Notes: a model not told the origin generated them from the sequence alone. Counted from the stretch's first letter, positions 1 through 7,125 are shown. The stretch: 14,727 nt of DNA from JALHQU01 sp043745295 (GCA_043745295.1 JAYTTN010000684.1:1-14727); one strand, 5' to 3'. Translations and numbers: made by a program.

Positions 1-213
1 CTCCAGGTCCACAATCATTTGCAAGGCCTGGAAGGACTTCTCGTCGCGGGTGCTGGCCAGCCGGCGGCGCAGCTCCGCCACCGCTTCGGCGACGGTGTCC
101 TCCCAGTACTGCTTGCGGCCGACCGCGTCGCGCGGCGGGTCGGGCACGTCCGACTCGCAGCGGAAGCGGTCGGCCACGTCGGTGACGGGGGCGGTTTGCG
201 TGGCGGTGTTCAC
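1..213 (-). CDS. Hypothetical protein, N-terminal 71 residues only
   Basis: The gene runs off the left edge, so only its N-terminus is visible. The frame is open from position 1 to a GTG at 211-213. A GGAG lies 7 bases before the GTG and a promoter-like TTGACA/CATAGT pair lies about 35 bases further upstream; no in-frame ATG exists upstream. The peptide begins MNTATQTAPVTDVADRFRCE. It then has a helical, charged stretch (YWEDTVAEAVAELRRRLAS, residues about 43-61) and continues through KSFQALQMIVDLE at the edge. It has no signal peptide and no membrane segment, so it is probably cytoplasmic. I do not recognise the family. Coding is supported by codon pattern, start signals and promoter, not by homology. 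The plus-strand reading frames over the same bases are arginine- and glycine-rich and look non-coding. Confidence 0.6.
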   Translation of the reverse strand, partial: MNTATQTAPVTDVADRFRCESDVPDPPRDAVGRKQYWEDTVAEAVAELRRRLASTRDEKSFQALQMIVDLE

Positions 214-247
214 GGCGGCACTCCGGGACGGGAAGTGTACACCAGTA

Positions 248-276
248 ACTATGCGTTCCGTTTTTGGGTTTGTCAA
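248..276 (-). promoter_or_regulatory. Sigma70-like promoter for the gene leaving the left edge
   Basis: On the minus strand, TTGACA (271-276) is followed by a 17-base spacer and CATAGT (248-253). The -35 is perfect and the -10 matches TATAAT at 4 of 6. Transcription would start near 241, leaving a leader of roughly 28 bases before the GTG at 213. The segment from about 240 to 310 is clearly more AT-rich than the rest of the window, as expected for a promoter. Confidence 0.6.
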
Positions 277-378
277 ATTAAAGTGGCGAGATTGTCAGAA
301 ATAGTTTGTCCAGGTGGACCGGCGTCTGCACCGCCGAGCGTTTTCCGAATGTCACCTCTCCGGTTCGGGGGCCGGATG

Positions 379-399
379 TCACGCCTCACGCCTCACGCC
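379..399. repeat. Three tandem copies of TCACGCC across a stop codon
   Basis: TCACGCC occurs three times head to tail. The third copy contains the TGA stop (393-395 on the minus strand) of the large secreted-protein gene. The other two copies lie just after it and contain out-of-frame TGA triplets. This is probably replication slippage; no function is claimed. Confidence 0.7.
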
Positions 400-2750
400 A
401 CCTTCAGGCCGCCGCGGAACCCCGCGCCGACGGCGTAATAGCTGGAGAACAGCGAGAACGTGAGACCGTTCCGGACGAGGACGTGCGAGTCGCCGCCCGG
501 CCCCGCCCCGAACACGAAGTCGAGCGCGCCGTCCGCCGTCACATCCTCGAGCGCCACCGCCACCCCGCCGTCGAAGCTCGGATCGTAGACGCGGAAGCTC
601 GCCGTCACCGTGCCCGCCGCCGGGTCGAACACCGCCACCTGCGAGCCGCCGAACTGACCGGCCCCGGCGACGATTTCCGGCACCCCGTCGCCATTCAGGT
701 CGCCGGCCGTGGCCGACACGCCGCCGTTGAACGACGCGGCGAAGGCGTAGAAGCTGGCGACCAGTTCGTCCGACAGCCCGCGGAACGCCTTCACGTGCGG
801 CGCGCCGCCCGGCCCGGCGGCCACCACGAGCAAGCCGCCCCCGGCCCCCACGTTCACCCCGCCGCGGAACTCCGGCGAGAAGGCGTAGAAGCTCTTCACG
901 AGCCGGAGCTGGCCCGTGGACACGTCGAACACCTTGACGTGCGGCCCGCCGCCCGCCCCGGCCCCGACGACGATCTCGGCCACGCCGTCGCCGTTCAGGT
1001 CCGCCGCCGCCACCGACACGCCGCCGCAGAGGGCGTGGTCGAAGGCCAGGAACTCGTACAGGAGCGCGGCGCTGACCCCGTCGAACACCTTCACGATTTG
1101 CCCGCCGAATTGACCGGCCCCGGCGATGATGTCGCGGACCCCGTCGCCGGTCACGTCGGCGTAGGCGACGGACAGGCCGCCGGTGAACGTCGGCGCGAAG
1201 GCCGAGATGGTTCGCAGCAAGGTGCCGTCGCCGGCGCGGACCTGCACGTCCGGCCCGACCCCGACTAGATAGCTGGACGGGACGCGCGCCACCGGCGGCG
1301 GCGGCACCACCGGCACCACCGGCGGCGGCGGGACGATCACGCGCACCTGCACCTCGACGGCCCCGATGTCCAGTCGCCCGCCCGACACCCGCGCGACGCC
1401 CCGCTGGTCGGTCGTCAGGGTGCCGGCGGCGGAGGCGGCGAGCGCGTCGAGGGCCGGGCTGCCGGCCTGGGGCAGGTGGGTTCGCGTCGGCCCGCCGTTA
1501 TTCGCCAGCGGCGCGAGCAGCGGGTTGGCGGTGCTGACCACCCCGCCGAGGAAGCCGACGTTGGTGCGGATCAGGTTGCCCGAACCGGCCGTGTTGCTCG
1601 TGCCACCGGAGACGGCCCGCGCCACGATTTCCGCCACGAGAACGTCCGGCTGGCCGAGGATCGAGTTGCCGATGTCCGTCGAGGCGACGTTTGCGGGGCC
1701 GGAGAACTGGCCGAGGGCGAACACCTGGCGGCCGTCGTTGGCCACGTTACCTGTGAAGGTGCTGCTGCGGGCGACGACGGTGCCGTTGTAATTGAAGACG
1801 CCTCCGCCCAGGCCCTGCGCGGTGTTGGTCCCGCCCGTTCCGGCGACGGCCGCGTTGCCGCTGACGGTGCTGTTCTCGACGTTCACCGCGCCCCGGTTGT
1901 TGAACACGCCGCCGCCCATTCCGGCCCCGCCGCCGCCGGCCCCGCCCGCGCCATCGCCGCCGCCGAACCCGCCGACACCGTTGTTCCCGCTCGGCGCGCC
2001 GCCGCCGCCGCCGCCGAACCCGCCGCCGGCCCCAAAACCGGTCGCACCAACCCCGCCGCCGCCGCCGCCGAATCCGCCGGACCCGGCCCCGGTAGCGATC
2101 GCCCCGACGCCGCCCCCGCCGAAGCCGGCCGAGGTGGATGGCGTGCCCCCGTTCGGCCCTCCACCGTTCACCCCTGACGCCGACTGCCCGCCGCCGCCGC
2201 CACCGCCGCCGTTGCTGGTCGTCGGTGCGTCCCCACCGCCCCCCCCTTGCGCGGTGTTGCCGGCGACGGTCACACGCCGCAGGGTGAGGTCGCCGGCGTT
2301 GTAAATGGCCCCACCGAAGCCGCCAGCCCCGCCGCCGCCGTCGAACCCGTTCCCGCCCCGCGCCAGCCCGCCGGTCAGTTCCACATCGGCAATGGCCAGG
2401 TATCCGTTCCCGCCGGCGGTCAGCACGCTGAACAGGCGGAACGGGGCGGCCGTCGGGTCGCGGCGGATCGTCTCGCCGGTGCCCAGAATCGTCACCGGAG
2501 TTGTGATCTGGAAGGCCGACGGGCCGAACTCGAGCGGATCCAACCCGGTGTCGAAGGTGGTCAGGTTGACGGTGCCGCCGCGAACGGACGGGTCGAAGAC
2601 GATGGTGTCCGCCACCGCGTCCGCCTCGGCCGAGTTGATCGCCGCCCGCAGAGTGCCCGCGCCGGCGTCGGCCAGCGAGGTCACGGTGAACGTGGCCGGC
2701 GTGCTGCGGTCTTCGAGCGGTTCGACGCGGGGACGGAGGCGGAGGTGCAT
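393..2750 (-). CDS. Secreted beta-helix / FG-GAP propeller protein, copy A (785 aa)
   Basis: This is a large surface or extracellular protein with an arginine-rich leader and a PLEDRSTPA motif (residues 11-19) of the kind seen at the start of many exported planctomycete proteins. Residues 20-135 (FTVTSLADAGAGTLRAAI...) resemble the start of CSLREA/Pmp-like parallel beta-helix proteins. Residues 137-283 are extremely glycine-rich, followed by helix-rung-like NSTVSGN and RSSTFTGN. Residues 416-467 (ANNGGPTRTHLPQAGSPALD ... LDIGAVEV) fit a choice-of-anchor Q domain. A proline linker (473-489) leads to about five FG-GAP/VCBS blades of roughly 51 residues. Their calcium-type loops are DVTGDG 532, DLNGDG 584, DLNGDG 684 and the degraded DVTADG 736; the blade near 630 has none. 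I chose the ATG at 2750 because it aligns with the start of the paralogue; a longer in-frame extension to 2843 has no counterpart there. No enzymatic motif is visible. Adhesion or matrix roles are inference. Confidence 0.88.
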   Translation of the reverse strand: MHLRLRPRVEPLEDRSTPATFTVTSLADAGAGTLRAAINSAEADAVADTIVFDPSVRGGTVNLTTFDTGLDPLEFGPSAFQITTPVTILGTGETIRRDPTAAPFRLFSVLTAGGNGYLAIADVELTGGLARGGNGFDGGGGAGGFGGAIYNAGDLTLRRVTVAGNTAQGGGGGDAPTTSNGGGGGGGGQSASGVNGGGPNGGTPSTSAGFGGGGVGAIATGAGSGGFGGGGGGVGATGFGAGGGFGGGGGGAPSGNNGVGGFGGGDGAGGAGGGGAGMGGGVFNNRGAVNVENSTVSGNAAVAGTGGTNTAQGLGGGVFNYNGTVVARSSTFTGNVANDGRQVFALGQFSGPANVASTDIGNSILGQPDVLVAEIVARAVSGGTSNTAGSGNLIRTNVGFLGGVVSTANPLLAPLANNGGPTRTHLPQAGSPALDALAASAAGTLTTDQRGVARVSGGRLDIGAVEVQVRVIVPPPPVVPVVPPPPVARVPSSYLVGVGPDVQVRAGDGTLLRTISAFAPTFTGGLSVAYADVTGDGVRDIIAGAGQFGGQIVKVFDGVSAALLYEFLAFDHALCGGVSVAAADLNGDGVAEIVVGAGAGGGPHVKVFDVSTGQLRLVKSFYAFSPEFRGGVNVGAGGGLLVVAAGPGGAPHVKAFRGLSDELVASFYAFAASFNGGVSATAGDLNGDGVPEIVAGAGQFGGSQVAVFDPAAGTVTASFRVYDPSFDGGVAVALEDVTADGALDFVFGAGPGGDSHVLVRNGLTFSLFSSYYAVGAGFRGGLKVA
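1902..2342. repeat. GCC-type low-complexity DNA encoding the glycine-rich region of copy A
   Basis: The plus strand is dominated by GCC/CCG triplets interrupted by short unique words, and it encodes residues 137-283 of copy A. The repeat opens long proline-rich frames on the other strand, which are artefacts. Slippage and assembly errors are likely here, so the exact residue count of this region is the least secure part of the gene. Confidence 0.75.
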
Positions 2751-2781
2751 CGCCGAGTCTCGGTGGGTGCGGAACTGATTT

Positions 2782-2787
2782 CTTATC
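2782..2787 (-). promoter_or_regulatory. GATAAG element upstream of copy A (putative -10)
   Basis: On the minus strand CGATAAG sits with 31 bases between it and the ATG of copy A. The same CGATAAG lies 33 bases before the ATG of copy B, while the surrounding leader has diverged. It matches TATAAT at 4 of 6, but no convincing -35 lies 17 bases upstream. It is a candidate core promoter or regulator site kept by both paralogues. Confidence 0.35.
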
Positions 2788-2860
2788 GACCGACCGGAAT
2801 GCCGCACTCCATTGGAAGTCCCGAATCGGCGGAGTCGCCGCACCCACCCCCGTTTGCCGC

Positions 2861-3001
2861 GAGGTGCCCGTGCCCGGCCGCCGCGAAGACTGGTTCCCCG
2901 CCCGGCTGCCGCACGGCGTCGAGCCGAACCTGTCGGAGGCGGATCGGGTGGCGGTCAGCTTCAACGTCGGCCTGGCCTGGAAGGCCGCGCCCGGTGGGTG
3001 A
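2861..3001 (+). pseudogene. Remnant of a 2OG-Fe(II) oxygenase C-terminus
   Basis: In one plus-strand frame the sequence reads EVPVPGRREDWFPARLPHGV, then EPNLSEADRVAVSFNVGLAW, and stops at TGA 2999-3001. A FP-x-x-LPHxVEPN-x-S stretch followed by R-(V/I)-(A/S)-(V/I)-SFN is characteristic of the last strands of the putative 2OG-Fe(II) oxygenase family described by TIGR02466. The histidine (LPH) and the arginine (DRVAVSFN) would be the distal iron and 2-oxoglutarate ligands. The frame stays open upstream but loses recognisable similarity before about 2855. There is no sign of the N-terminal HxD half, and no start codon with a ribosome site. It is most simply a decayed gene end left by a deletion or rearrangement. 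The family call is from memory of motifs and was not tested by alignment. Confidence 0.55.
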
Positions 3002-3017
3002 ACGCCGGGGACAGTCG

Positions 3018-3023
3018 TATCAC
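3018..3023 (+). promoter_or_regulatory. Possible -10 element of the serine hydrolase gene
   Basis: TCGTATCAC precedes the ATG of the hydrolase by about 30 bases. TATCAC matches TATAAT at 4 of 6. A closely similar word, TCGTATCAT, lies about 50 bases before the ABC-F gene. No clear -35 box is visible, so this is a weak call resting mainly on recurrence and position. Confidence 0.25.
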
Positions 3024-3053
3024 ACCGGAACCAGCTCCCCCAGAGAACCCGTC

Positions 3054-4544
3054 ATGAAACCCGCTCTCGTCGGCTCGCTGTTGCTCGGCTTGGCGACCCT
3101 CGCTCCGGCGGTCGAGAAGCCCGCCGGGCTGCCCCGCAGTGCCCCGGAGGCGCAAGGGGTGTCGTCCGCCGCCGTCCTCGCGTTCGTGGACGCGGCGGAC
3201 AAGAAAGTGGAGGTGATGAACAGCTTCATGCTGGTGCGGCACGGGCACGTCGTCGCCGAGGGGTGGTGGACGCCCTACGACGCCAAGACCCGGCACGAGC
3301 TGTACTCGCTGAGCAAGAGCTTCACGTCCACGGCCGTCGGGCTGGCGGTGGCAGACGGCAAGCTGAACATCGACGACACGGTGCTGAGCTTCTTCCCCGA
3401 CGACGCGCCGAAGGAGCCGAGCGCGAACCTGAAGAACATGCGGGTGCGGGACCTGCTCTGCATGTCCACCGGGCACCAGACCGAGCCGGGGCTGGCGGCG
3501 TCGAAGGAGCCGTGGGTGAAGGCGTTCCTCGCGCAGCCGGTGCCGTTCAAGCCGGGCACGCACTTCCTGTACAACACGCCGGCCACCTACATGCAGTCCG
3601 CCGTCGTGCAGAAAGTCACCGGCAAGACGGTCCTGGACTACCTCAAGCCGCGGCTGTTCGAGCCACTCGGCATCGACGAGCCGACGTGGGGCAGCAGCCC
3701 GCAAGGGGTGTCGCTCGGCGGGTACGGGCTGAACGTCCGCACCGAGGACATCGCCAAGTTCGGCCAGCTCTACCTGCAAAAAGGGAAGTGGGACGGCAAG
3801 CAACTCGTCCCGGCCGAGTGGGTGGCGATGGCGACGGGCAAGCAGACCTCGAACGGCAGCAACCCGAAGAGCGACTGGGACCAGGGGTACGGCTTCCAGT
3901 TCTGGCGGAGCCGGAACGGCGCGTACCGGGGCGACGGGGCGTTCGGCCAGTACTGCATCGTGCTGCCGGAACAGGACGCGGTGATCGCCATCACCAGCGG
4001 CACGAAGGACATGCAGGCGGTGCTGAACCTCGTGTGGGACATCCTGCTGCCGGCGCTGAAGGGCGACGCGCTGCCGGCCGACGCGGACGGAGTGAAGAAG
4101 CTGACGGCTCGGCTGGCGGGGCTGTCCGTGCCGGTGGTGAAGGGAGTGGACGCCGCGCGAATCCCGAAGGAGGCGGCCAACGCCGATTACACGTTCGCGG
4201 CGAACGACCAGAAGGTGGAATCGCTGGCCCTGCACCTGGAGGGCAACGGCCAGCAGGCGATCATCGTGAGTAAGATCAACGGCATCGAGCGGAAGCTGAC
4301 GTGCGGGGCCGGGGAGTGGCGGAAGGGGATGACGGCGTTCGGCACCGGCCCGGACCAGCCGGCCGCCGCCAGCGGGGCGTGGACGGCGGACGACACCTAC
4401 ACCGCCAAGATCGTCCTGTACGAGACGCCGTTCATCGTCACGGCCACGTTCAAGTTCGCCGCCGGCAAACTGGAATACGAGGCGAAGCGGAACGTCGGCT
4501 TCGGTGCCACCACGCAGGGGAAGCTGGCGGGCGAGAAGAAGTGA
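3054..4544 (+). CDS. Secreted serine hydrolase, beta-lactamase class C / NylB-like (496 aa)
   Basis: This is a penicillin-binding-protein-fold hydrolase or esterase, probably exported. Residues 1-19 form a signal peptide (MKPALVGSLLLGLATLAPA, cleavage likely after APA). The nucleophile motif SxxK is S85-L-S-K88 in the stretch ELYSLSKSFTS. The second-motif tyrosine is probably Y173 in FLYNTPATY. Further family hallmarks are VRDLLCMSTGH (131-141), DYLKPRLFEPLGI (195-207), LGGYGLNVRTEDIAKFGQLY (221-240), and GYGFQFWR leading to RGDGAFGQYCIVLPEQD (278-308), which carries the third active-site segment. These resemble 6-aminohexanoate-dimer-hydrolase-like serine hydrolases. Residues about 375-490 form an extra beta-rich C-terminal domain of lipocalin-like or DUF3471-like appearance. 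The substrate cannot be told. The ATG is chosen for the signal peptide; the ribosome site (AGAGAA) is weak. The gene ends 23 bases before the convergent end of copy B. Confidence 0.9.
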   Translation: MKPALVGSLLLGLATLAPAVEKPAGLPRSAPEAQGVSSAAVLAFVDAADKKVEVMNSFMLVRHGHVVAEGWWTPYDAKTRHELYSLSKSFTSTAVGLAVADGKLNIDDTVLSFFPDDAPKEPSANLKNMRVRDLLCMSTGHQTEPGLAASKEPWVKAFLAQPVPFKPGTHFLYNTPATYMQSAVVQKVTGKTVLDYLKPRLFEPLGIDEPTWGSSPQGVSLGGYGLNVRTEDIAKFGQLYLQKGKWDGKQLVPAEWVAMATGKQTSNGSNPKSDWDQGYGFQFWRSRNGAYRGDGAFGQYCIVLPEQDAVIAITSGTKDMQAVLNLVWDILLPALKGDALPADADGVKKLTARLAGLSVPVVKGVDAARIPKEAANADYTFAANDQKVESLALHLEGNGQQAIIVSKINGIERKLTCGAGEWRKGMTAFGTGPDQPAAASGAWTADDTYTAKIVLYETPFIVTATFKFAAGKLEYEAKRNVGFGATTQGKLAGEKK

Positions 4545-4567
4545 CGCCGGAGTTCCAGGGGGTGCTG

Positions 4568-6940
4568 TTACGCCACCGTCACGCCTCCGCGGAACGCCGC
4601 CTCCCGCGCGAAGTAGCTGGAAAACAGCGCGCGGCCGCGGCCGTCGCGGGCGATGACGTGCGGCCCGCCGCCCGGTCCGGCCCCGAAGAGGTAGTCCGGC
4701 GACCCGTCGGCCGTCACGTCCGCCACGGCCACCCGCACCCCGCCCCGGAACTGCGGGTCGTAGGCGTAGAAGCTCTCGACCAGCGCGCCGGTGGCCCCGT
4801 CGTACACCGTCACGTGCGGGCCGCCGCCCCGCCCGGCCCCGACGATGATGTCCGGGACACCGTCGCCGGTCAGATCGCCGGCCGTCGCCGACGCCCCGCC
4901 GAGGAAGGCCGGGGTGAAGGCGTAGAAGCTGGCGAGCAACTCGTCGGTCAGGCCGCGGAACACCGTCACGTGCGGCCCGCCGCCCGGCCCGGCCGCCGCC
5001 ACGAGTTCGCCGCGGATCGCCCCCACCCGCACGCCGCCGCCGAACTCCGGCGCGAAGGCGTAAAAGCTCCGCACGAGGGTCCGCCGGCCGGCGGACAGGT
5101 CGAACACCTTCACGTGCGGGCCGCCCCCCGGTCCGGCCCCGACGACGAGTTCGGCGACGCCGTCGCCGGTCAGGTCGGCCGCCGCCACCGACACGCCGCC
5201 GAGGAAGCCTTTGTCGAAGGCGTAGAAGCTGAACAGGATGCCGCCGGTGGCCCCGTCGAACACGATGACGTGCGGGTCGCCCGTCGGCCCGGCCCCCGCG
5301 ATCTCGTCGGCGACGCCGTCGCCGGTCACGTCCCCGTAGGCGACGAACAGGCCGCCGGCGAACGCCGGCGTGTACGCCGGAATCGTCTTGAGCAGCTCGC
5401 CGCCGGGGGAACGGACCTGCACGTCGGTCCCGACCCCGACGAGGTAGTTGGTGGCGACCGGCGGTAACGGCGGCGGCAGGGGTGGTGGTACGACGGGCGG
5501 CGGGAGCGGGTCGATGACGGGCGAAAAGACTTCGACGGCCCCGATGTCCAGGCCGCCGCCGAACACGCGCGCGAACCCCCGCTGGTCGGTGGTCAGTGTG
5601 CCGGCGGCGGACGCGGGTAGGGCGTCGATGGCCGGGCTGCCGGCCTGCGGGAGCCGCGTGCGGGTGAGGCCGCCGTTGTTCGCCAGCGGTGCGAGGAGCG
5701 GGTCGGCGGTGCTGGCGACCGTTCCGGCGAACCCGGTGGCGGTGCGGATCAGGTTGCCGGACCCGGTCGTGGTGCTGACGCCGTTGCTGCCGAAGGAGAC
5801 GACATCCGTCACCAGCACGTCCGCCTGGCCGAAAATGCCGTTGGTGAGGTCGGTCGTGGCGACGCCGGCGGCTCCGGACACCGGGCCGAGGGCGAGGGCG
5901 AACACCTGCCGACCGCCGTCGGCCGCGATGTTGTTGGCGAACGTCGCGCTGCGGACGGCGACGGTGCCATTCAGGTTGAACAGGCCGCCGCCGAGTGCCT
6001 GCGCGCTGTCCGATCCGCCGCCGCCCGCGAGGGCCGAGTTGCCGGAGAAGGTGCTGTTCACGATTGAGACGGTGCCGCCGTTGTTGAACACGCCGCCGCC
6101 CATGCCGGCCCCGCCGCCGCCGCCGGTGGTGAAGTCGCCGTTGCCGCCGCCGCGCCCGCCCAGTGCGTCGCCGCCCGCACGATCCGAAGCGCCGCCGCCG
6201 CCGCCGAACCCGCCCTCCCCGGCCGAGCCGCCGAATCGGTTCCCGCCGCCGCCGCCGCCGAACCCACCCGCCCCGGCATTGCCCTCCGAGTTCGCCGCGC
6301 CGCCGCCGCCGTTGCCGCCAAGTCCCCCGGAGGCCGGGCTTCCACCGTTCGGCCCGCCGCCGAGGTTGTTGGCGGCCGACTGCCCGACGCCGCCACCGCC
6401 GCCCGCCACCTCGGTCGTCGCCCCGCCGGTGCCGCCCTGGGCGGTGTTGCCGGTGACGGTCACGCCGCCGAGCGTCAGTTGCCCGGCGTTGTAGATGGCC
6501 CCGCCGAAGCCGCCTGCCCCGCCGCCGCCGGCGAACCCGTCGCCGCCGCGGGCGAGGCCGCCGGCCAGCTCCAGGTCGGACAGTGCGAGTTGGGCCGTTC
6601 CGCGGCCGTTCAGCACCGAGAACAAGCGGAACGCCGGTGCCGCCGCGTCCCGGCGGATCGTCTCGCCGGTTCCCCGGATCGTGACCGGCGTGGTGACGTT
6701 GAACGCCGACGGGCCGAACTCGGTCGCGTCCAACCCGGTGTCGAACGTGGTCAGGTTGACCGTCCCGCCGCGGACCGACGGGTCGAACGCGATGGTGTCC
6801 GCCGCCAAGTCCGCCTCGGCCAGGGCGATCGCCTCCCGCAGGGTGCCCGCGCCGGCGTCGGCCAGCGACGTGACGGTGAACGTGGCCGGGGTGCAACGGT
6901 CTTCGAGCCGCTCGGCCCGAAGCCGTGAAGGGAGACGCAT
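4568..6940 (-). CDS. Secreted beta-helix / FG-GAP propeller protein, copy B (790 aa)
   Basis: This paralogue of the 785-residue protein has the same order of parts at nearly the same residue numbers. It has an arginine-rich leader with RLEDRCTPA (11-19) and the FTVTSLADAGAGTLREAI block (21-38). A glycine-rich stretch spans 137-286, with NSTFSGN and RSATFANN rungs after it. The anchor-Q-like segment is ANNGGLTRTRLPQAGSPAID ... LDIGAVEV (420-471), followed by a proline linker (474-494) and five FG-GAP blades of about 51-53 residues. Calcium-type loops are DVTGDG 537, DLTGDG 589, DLTGDG 689 and DVTADG 741; the blade near 636 again has none. Blades here more often carry AGPGGGPHV. The ATG at 6940 has a good GAGG six bases upstream, better than copy A. 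The LEDR motif, lack of catalytic residues and repeats suggest an exported binding or structural protein; that role is inferred. Confidence 0.9.
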   Translation of the reverse strand: MRLPSRLRAERLEDRCTPATFTVTSLADAGAGTLREAIALAEADLAADTIAFDPSVRGGTVNLTTFDTGLDATEFGPSAFNVTTPVTIRGTGETIRRDAAAPAFRLFSVLNGRGTAQLALSDLELAGGLARGGDGFAGGGGAGGFGGAIYNAGQLTLGGVTVTGNTAQGGTGGATTEVAGGGGGVGQSAANNLGGGPNGGSPASGGLGGNGGGGAANSEGNAGAGGFGGGGGGNRFGGSAGEGGFGGGGGASDRAGGDALGGRGGGNGDFTTGGGGGAGMGGGVFNNGGTVSIVNSTFSGNSALAGGGGSDSAQALGGGLFNLNGTVAVRSATFANNIAADGGRQVFALALGPVSGAAGVATTDLTNGIFGQADVLVTDVVSFGSNGVSTTTGSGNLIRTATGFAGTVASTADPLLAPLANNGGLTRTRLPQAGSPAIDALPASAAGTLTTDQRGFARVFGGGLDIGAVEVFSPVIDPLPPPVVPPPLPPPLPPVATNYLVGVGTDVQVRSPGGELLKTIPAYTPAFAGGLFVAYGDVTGDGVADEIAGAGPTGDPHVIVFDGATGGILFSFYAFDKGFLGGVSVAAADLTGDGVAELVVGAGPGGGPHVKVFDLSAGRRTLVRSFYAFAPEFGGGVRVGAIRGELVAAAGPGGGPHVTVFRGLTDELLASFYAFTPAFLGGASATAGDLTGDGVPDIIVGAGRGGGPHVTVYDGATGALVESFYAYDPQFRGGVRVAVADVTADGSPDYLFGAGPGGGPHVIARDGRGRALFSSYFAREAAFRGGVTVA
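6083..6532. repeat. GCC-type low-complexity DNA encoding the glycine-rich region of copy B
   Basis: This is the counterpart of 1902-2342 and encodes residues 137-286 of copy B. GCC/CCG triplets dominate, but the interspersed words (for example those for SAANNLGGG and NRFGGSAGE) differ from copy A. The region has therefore been reshuffled since duplication while its overall length stayed similar. Confidence 0.75.
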
Positions 6941-6973
6941 GGCAAACCTCGGCGAGAAGCGCGGATTCGTAAC

Positions 6974-6979
6974 CTTATC
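6974..6979 (-). promoter_or_regulatory. GATAAG element upstream of copy B (putative -10)
   Basis: Minus-strand CGATAAG lies 33 bases before the ATG of copy B, matching the 31-base distance in copy A. The dyad GTATCG-N6-CGATAC begins 17 bases upstream of it, where a -35 or operator would sit. Confidence 0.35.
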
Positions 6980-6996
6980 GGCCGCATCCGCCGCCC

Positions 6997-7014
6997 GTAT
7001 CGGCCGGACGATAC
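6997..7014. promoter_or_regulatory. Perfect dyad GTATCG-N6-CGATAC, possible operator
   Basis: Two perfect 6-base half-sites in inverted orientation are separated by GCCGGA, in the 241-base gap between copy B (minus) and the ABC-F gene (plus). Relative to copy B the dyad occupies the -35 region. The size fits a dimeric helix-turn-helix regulator. Nothing in the window identifies the regulator, and copy A has no equivalent at this place. Confidence 0.3.
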
Positions 7015-7125
7015 CGGCTCGGCCGCCCCGTGCGAATCGGATTCGGCGCGACCCGCACAACCGCCGCGACCCCACGCGGCACATGAAGACCGCGTGAAGT
7101 CGGCCCCACCGCCCCCCGCAACTCG

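Noticed and set aside
345..382. Hairpin TCCGG...CCGGA after the copy A stop as a terminator
   Set aside because: Only five base pairs with an eight-base loop and no T-run.
1792..2304. Proline-rich plus-strand frame over the glycine-rich region of copy A
   Set aside because: Reverse reading of GGC/GGT glycine codons gives GCC/CCG-type proline runs. A similar frame at 5448-6494 lies over copy B. No independent start signals.
2751..2843. 31-residue N-terminal extension of copy A
   Set aside because: Copy B has no similar extension, and the LEDR leader aligns from the ATG at 2750.
4640..5440. Regularly spaced near-identical words resembling a CRISPR array
   Set aside because: The spacing of about 150 bases matches FG-GAP blades in a continuous coding frame; units diverge and there are no uniform spacers.
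2961..6896. 1311-codon minus-strand open frame
   Set aside because: Arg/Gly-rich composition, in the wrong frame of copy B and antisense to the hydrolase. It is a by-product of high G+C and GCC repeats.
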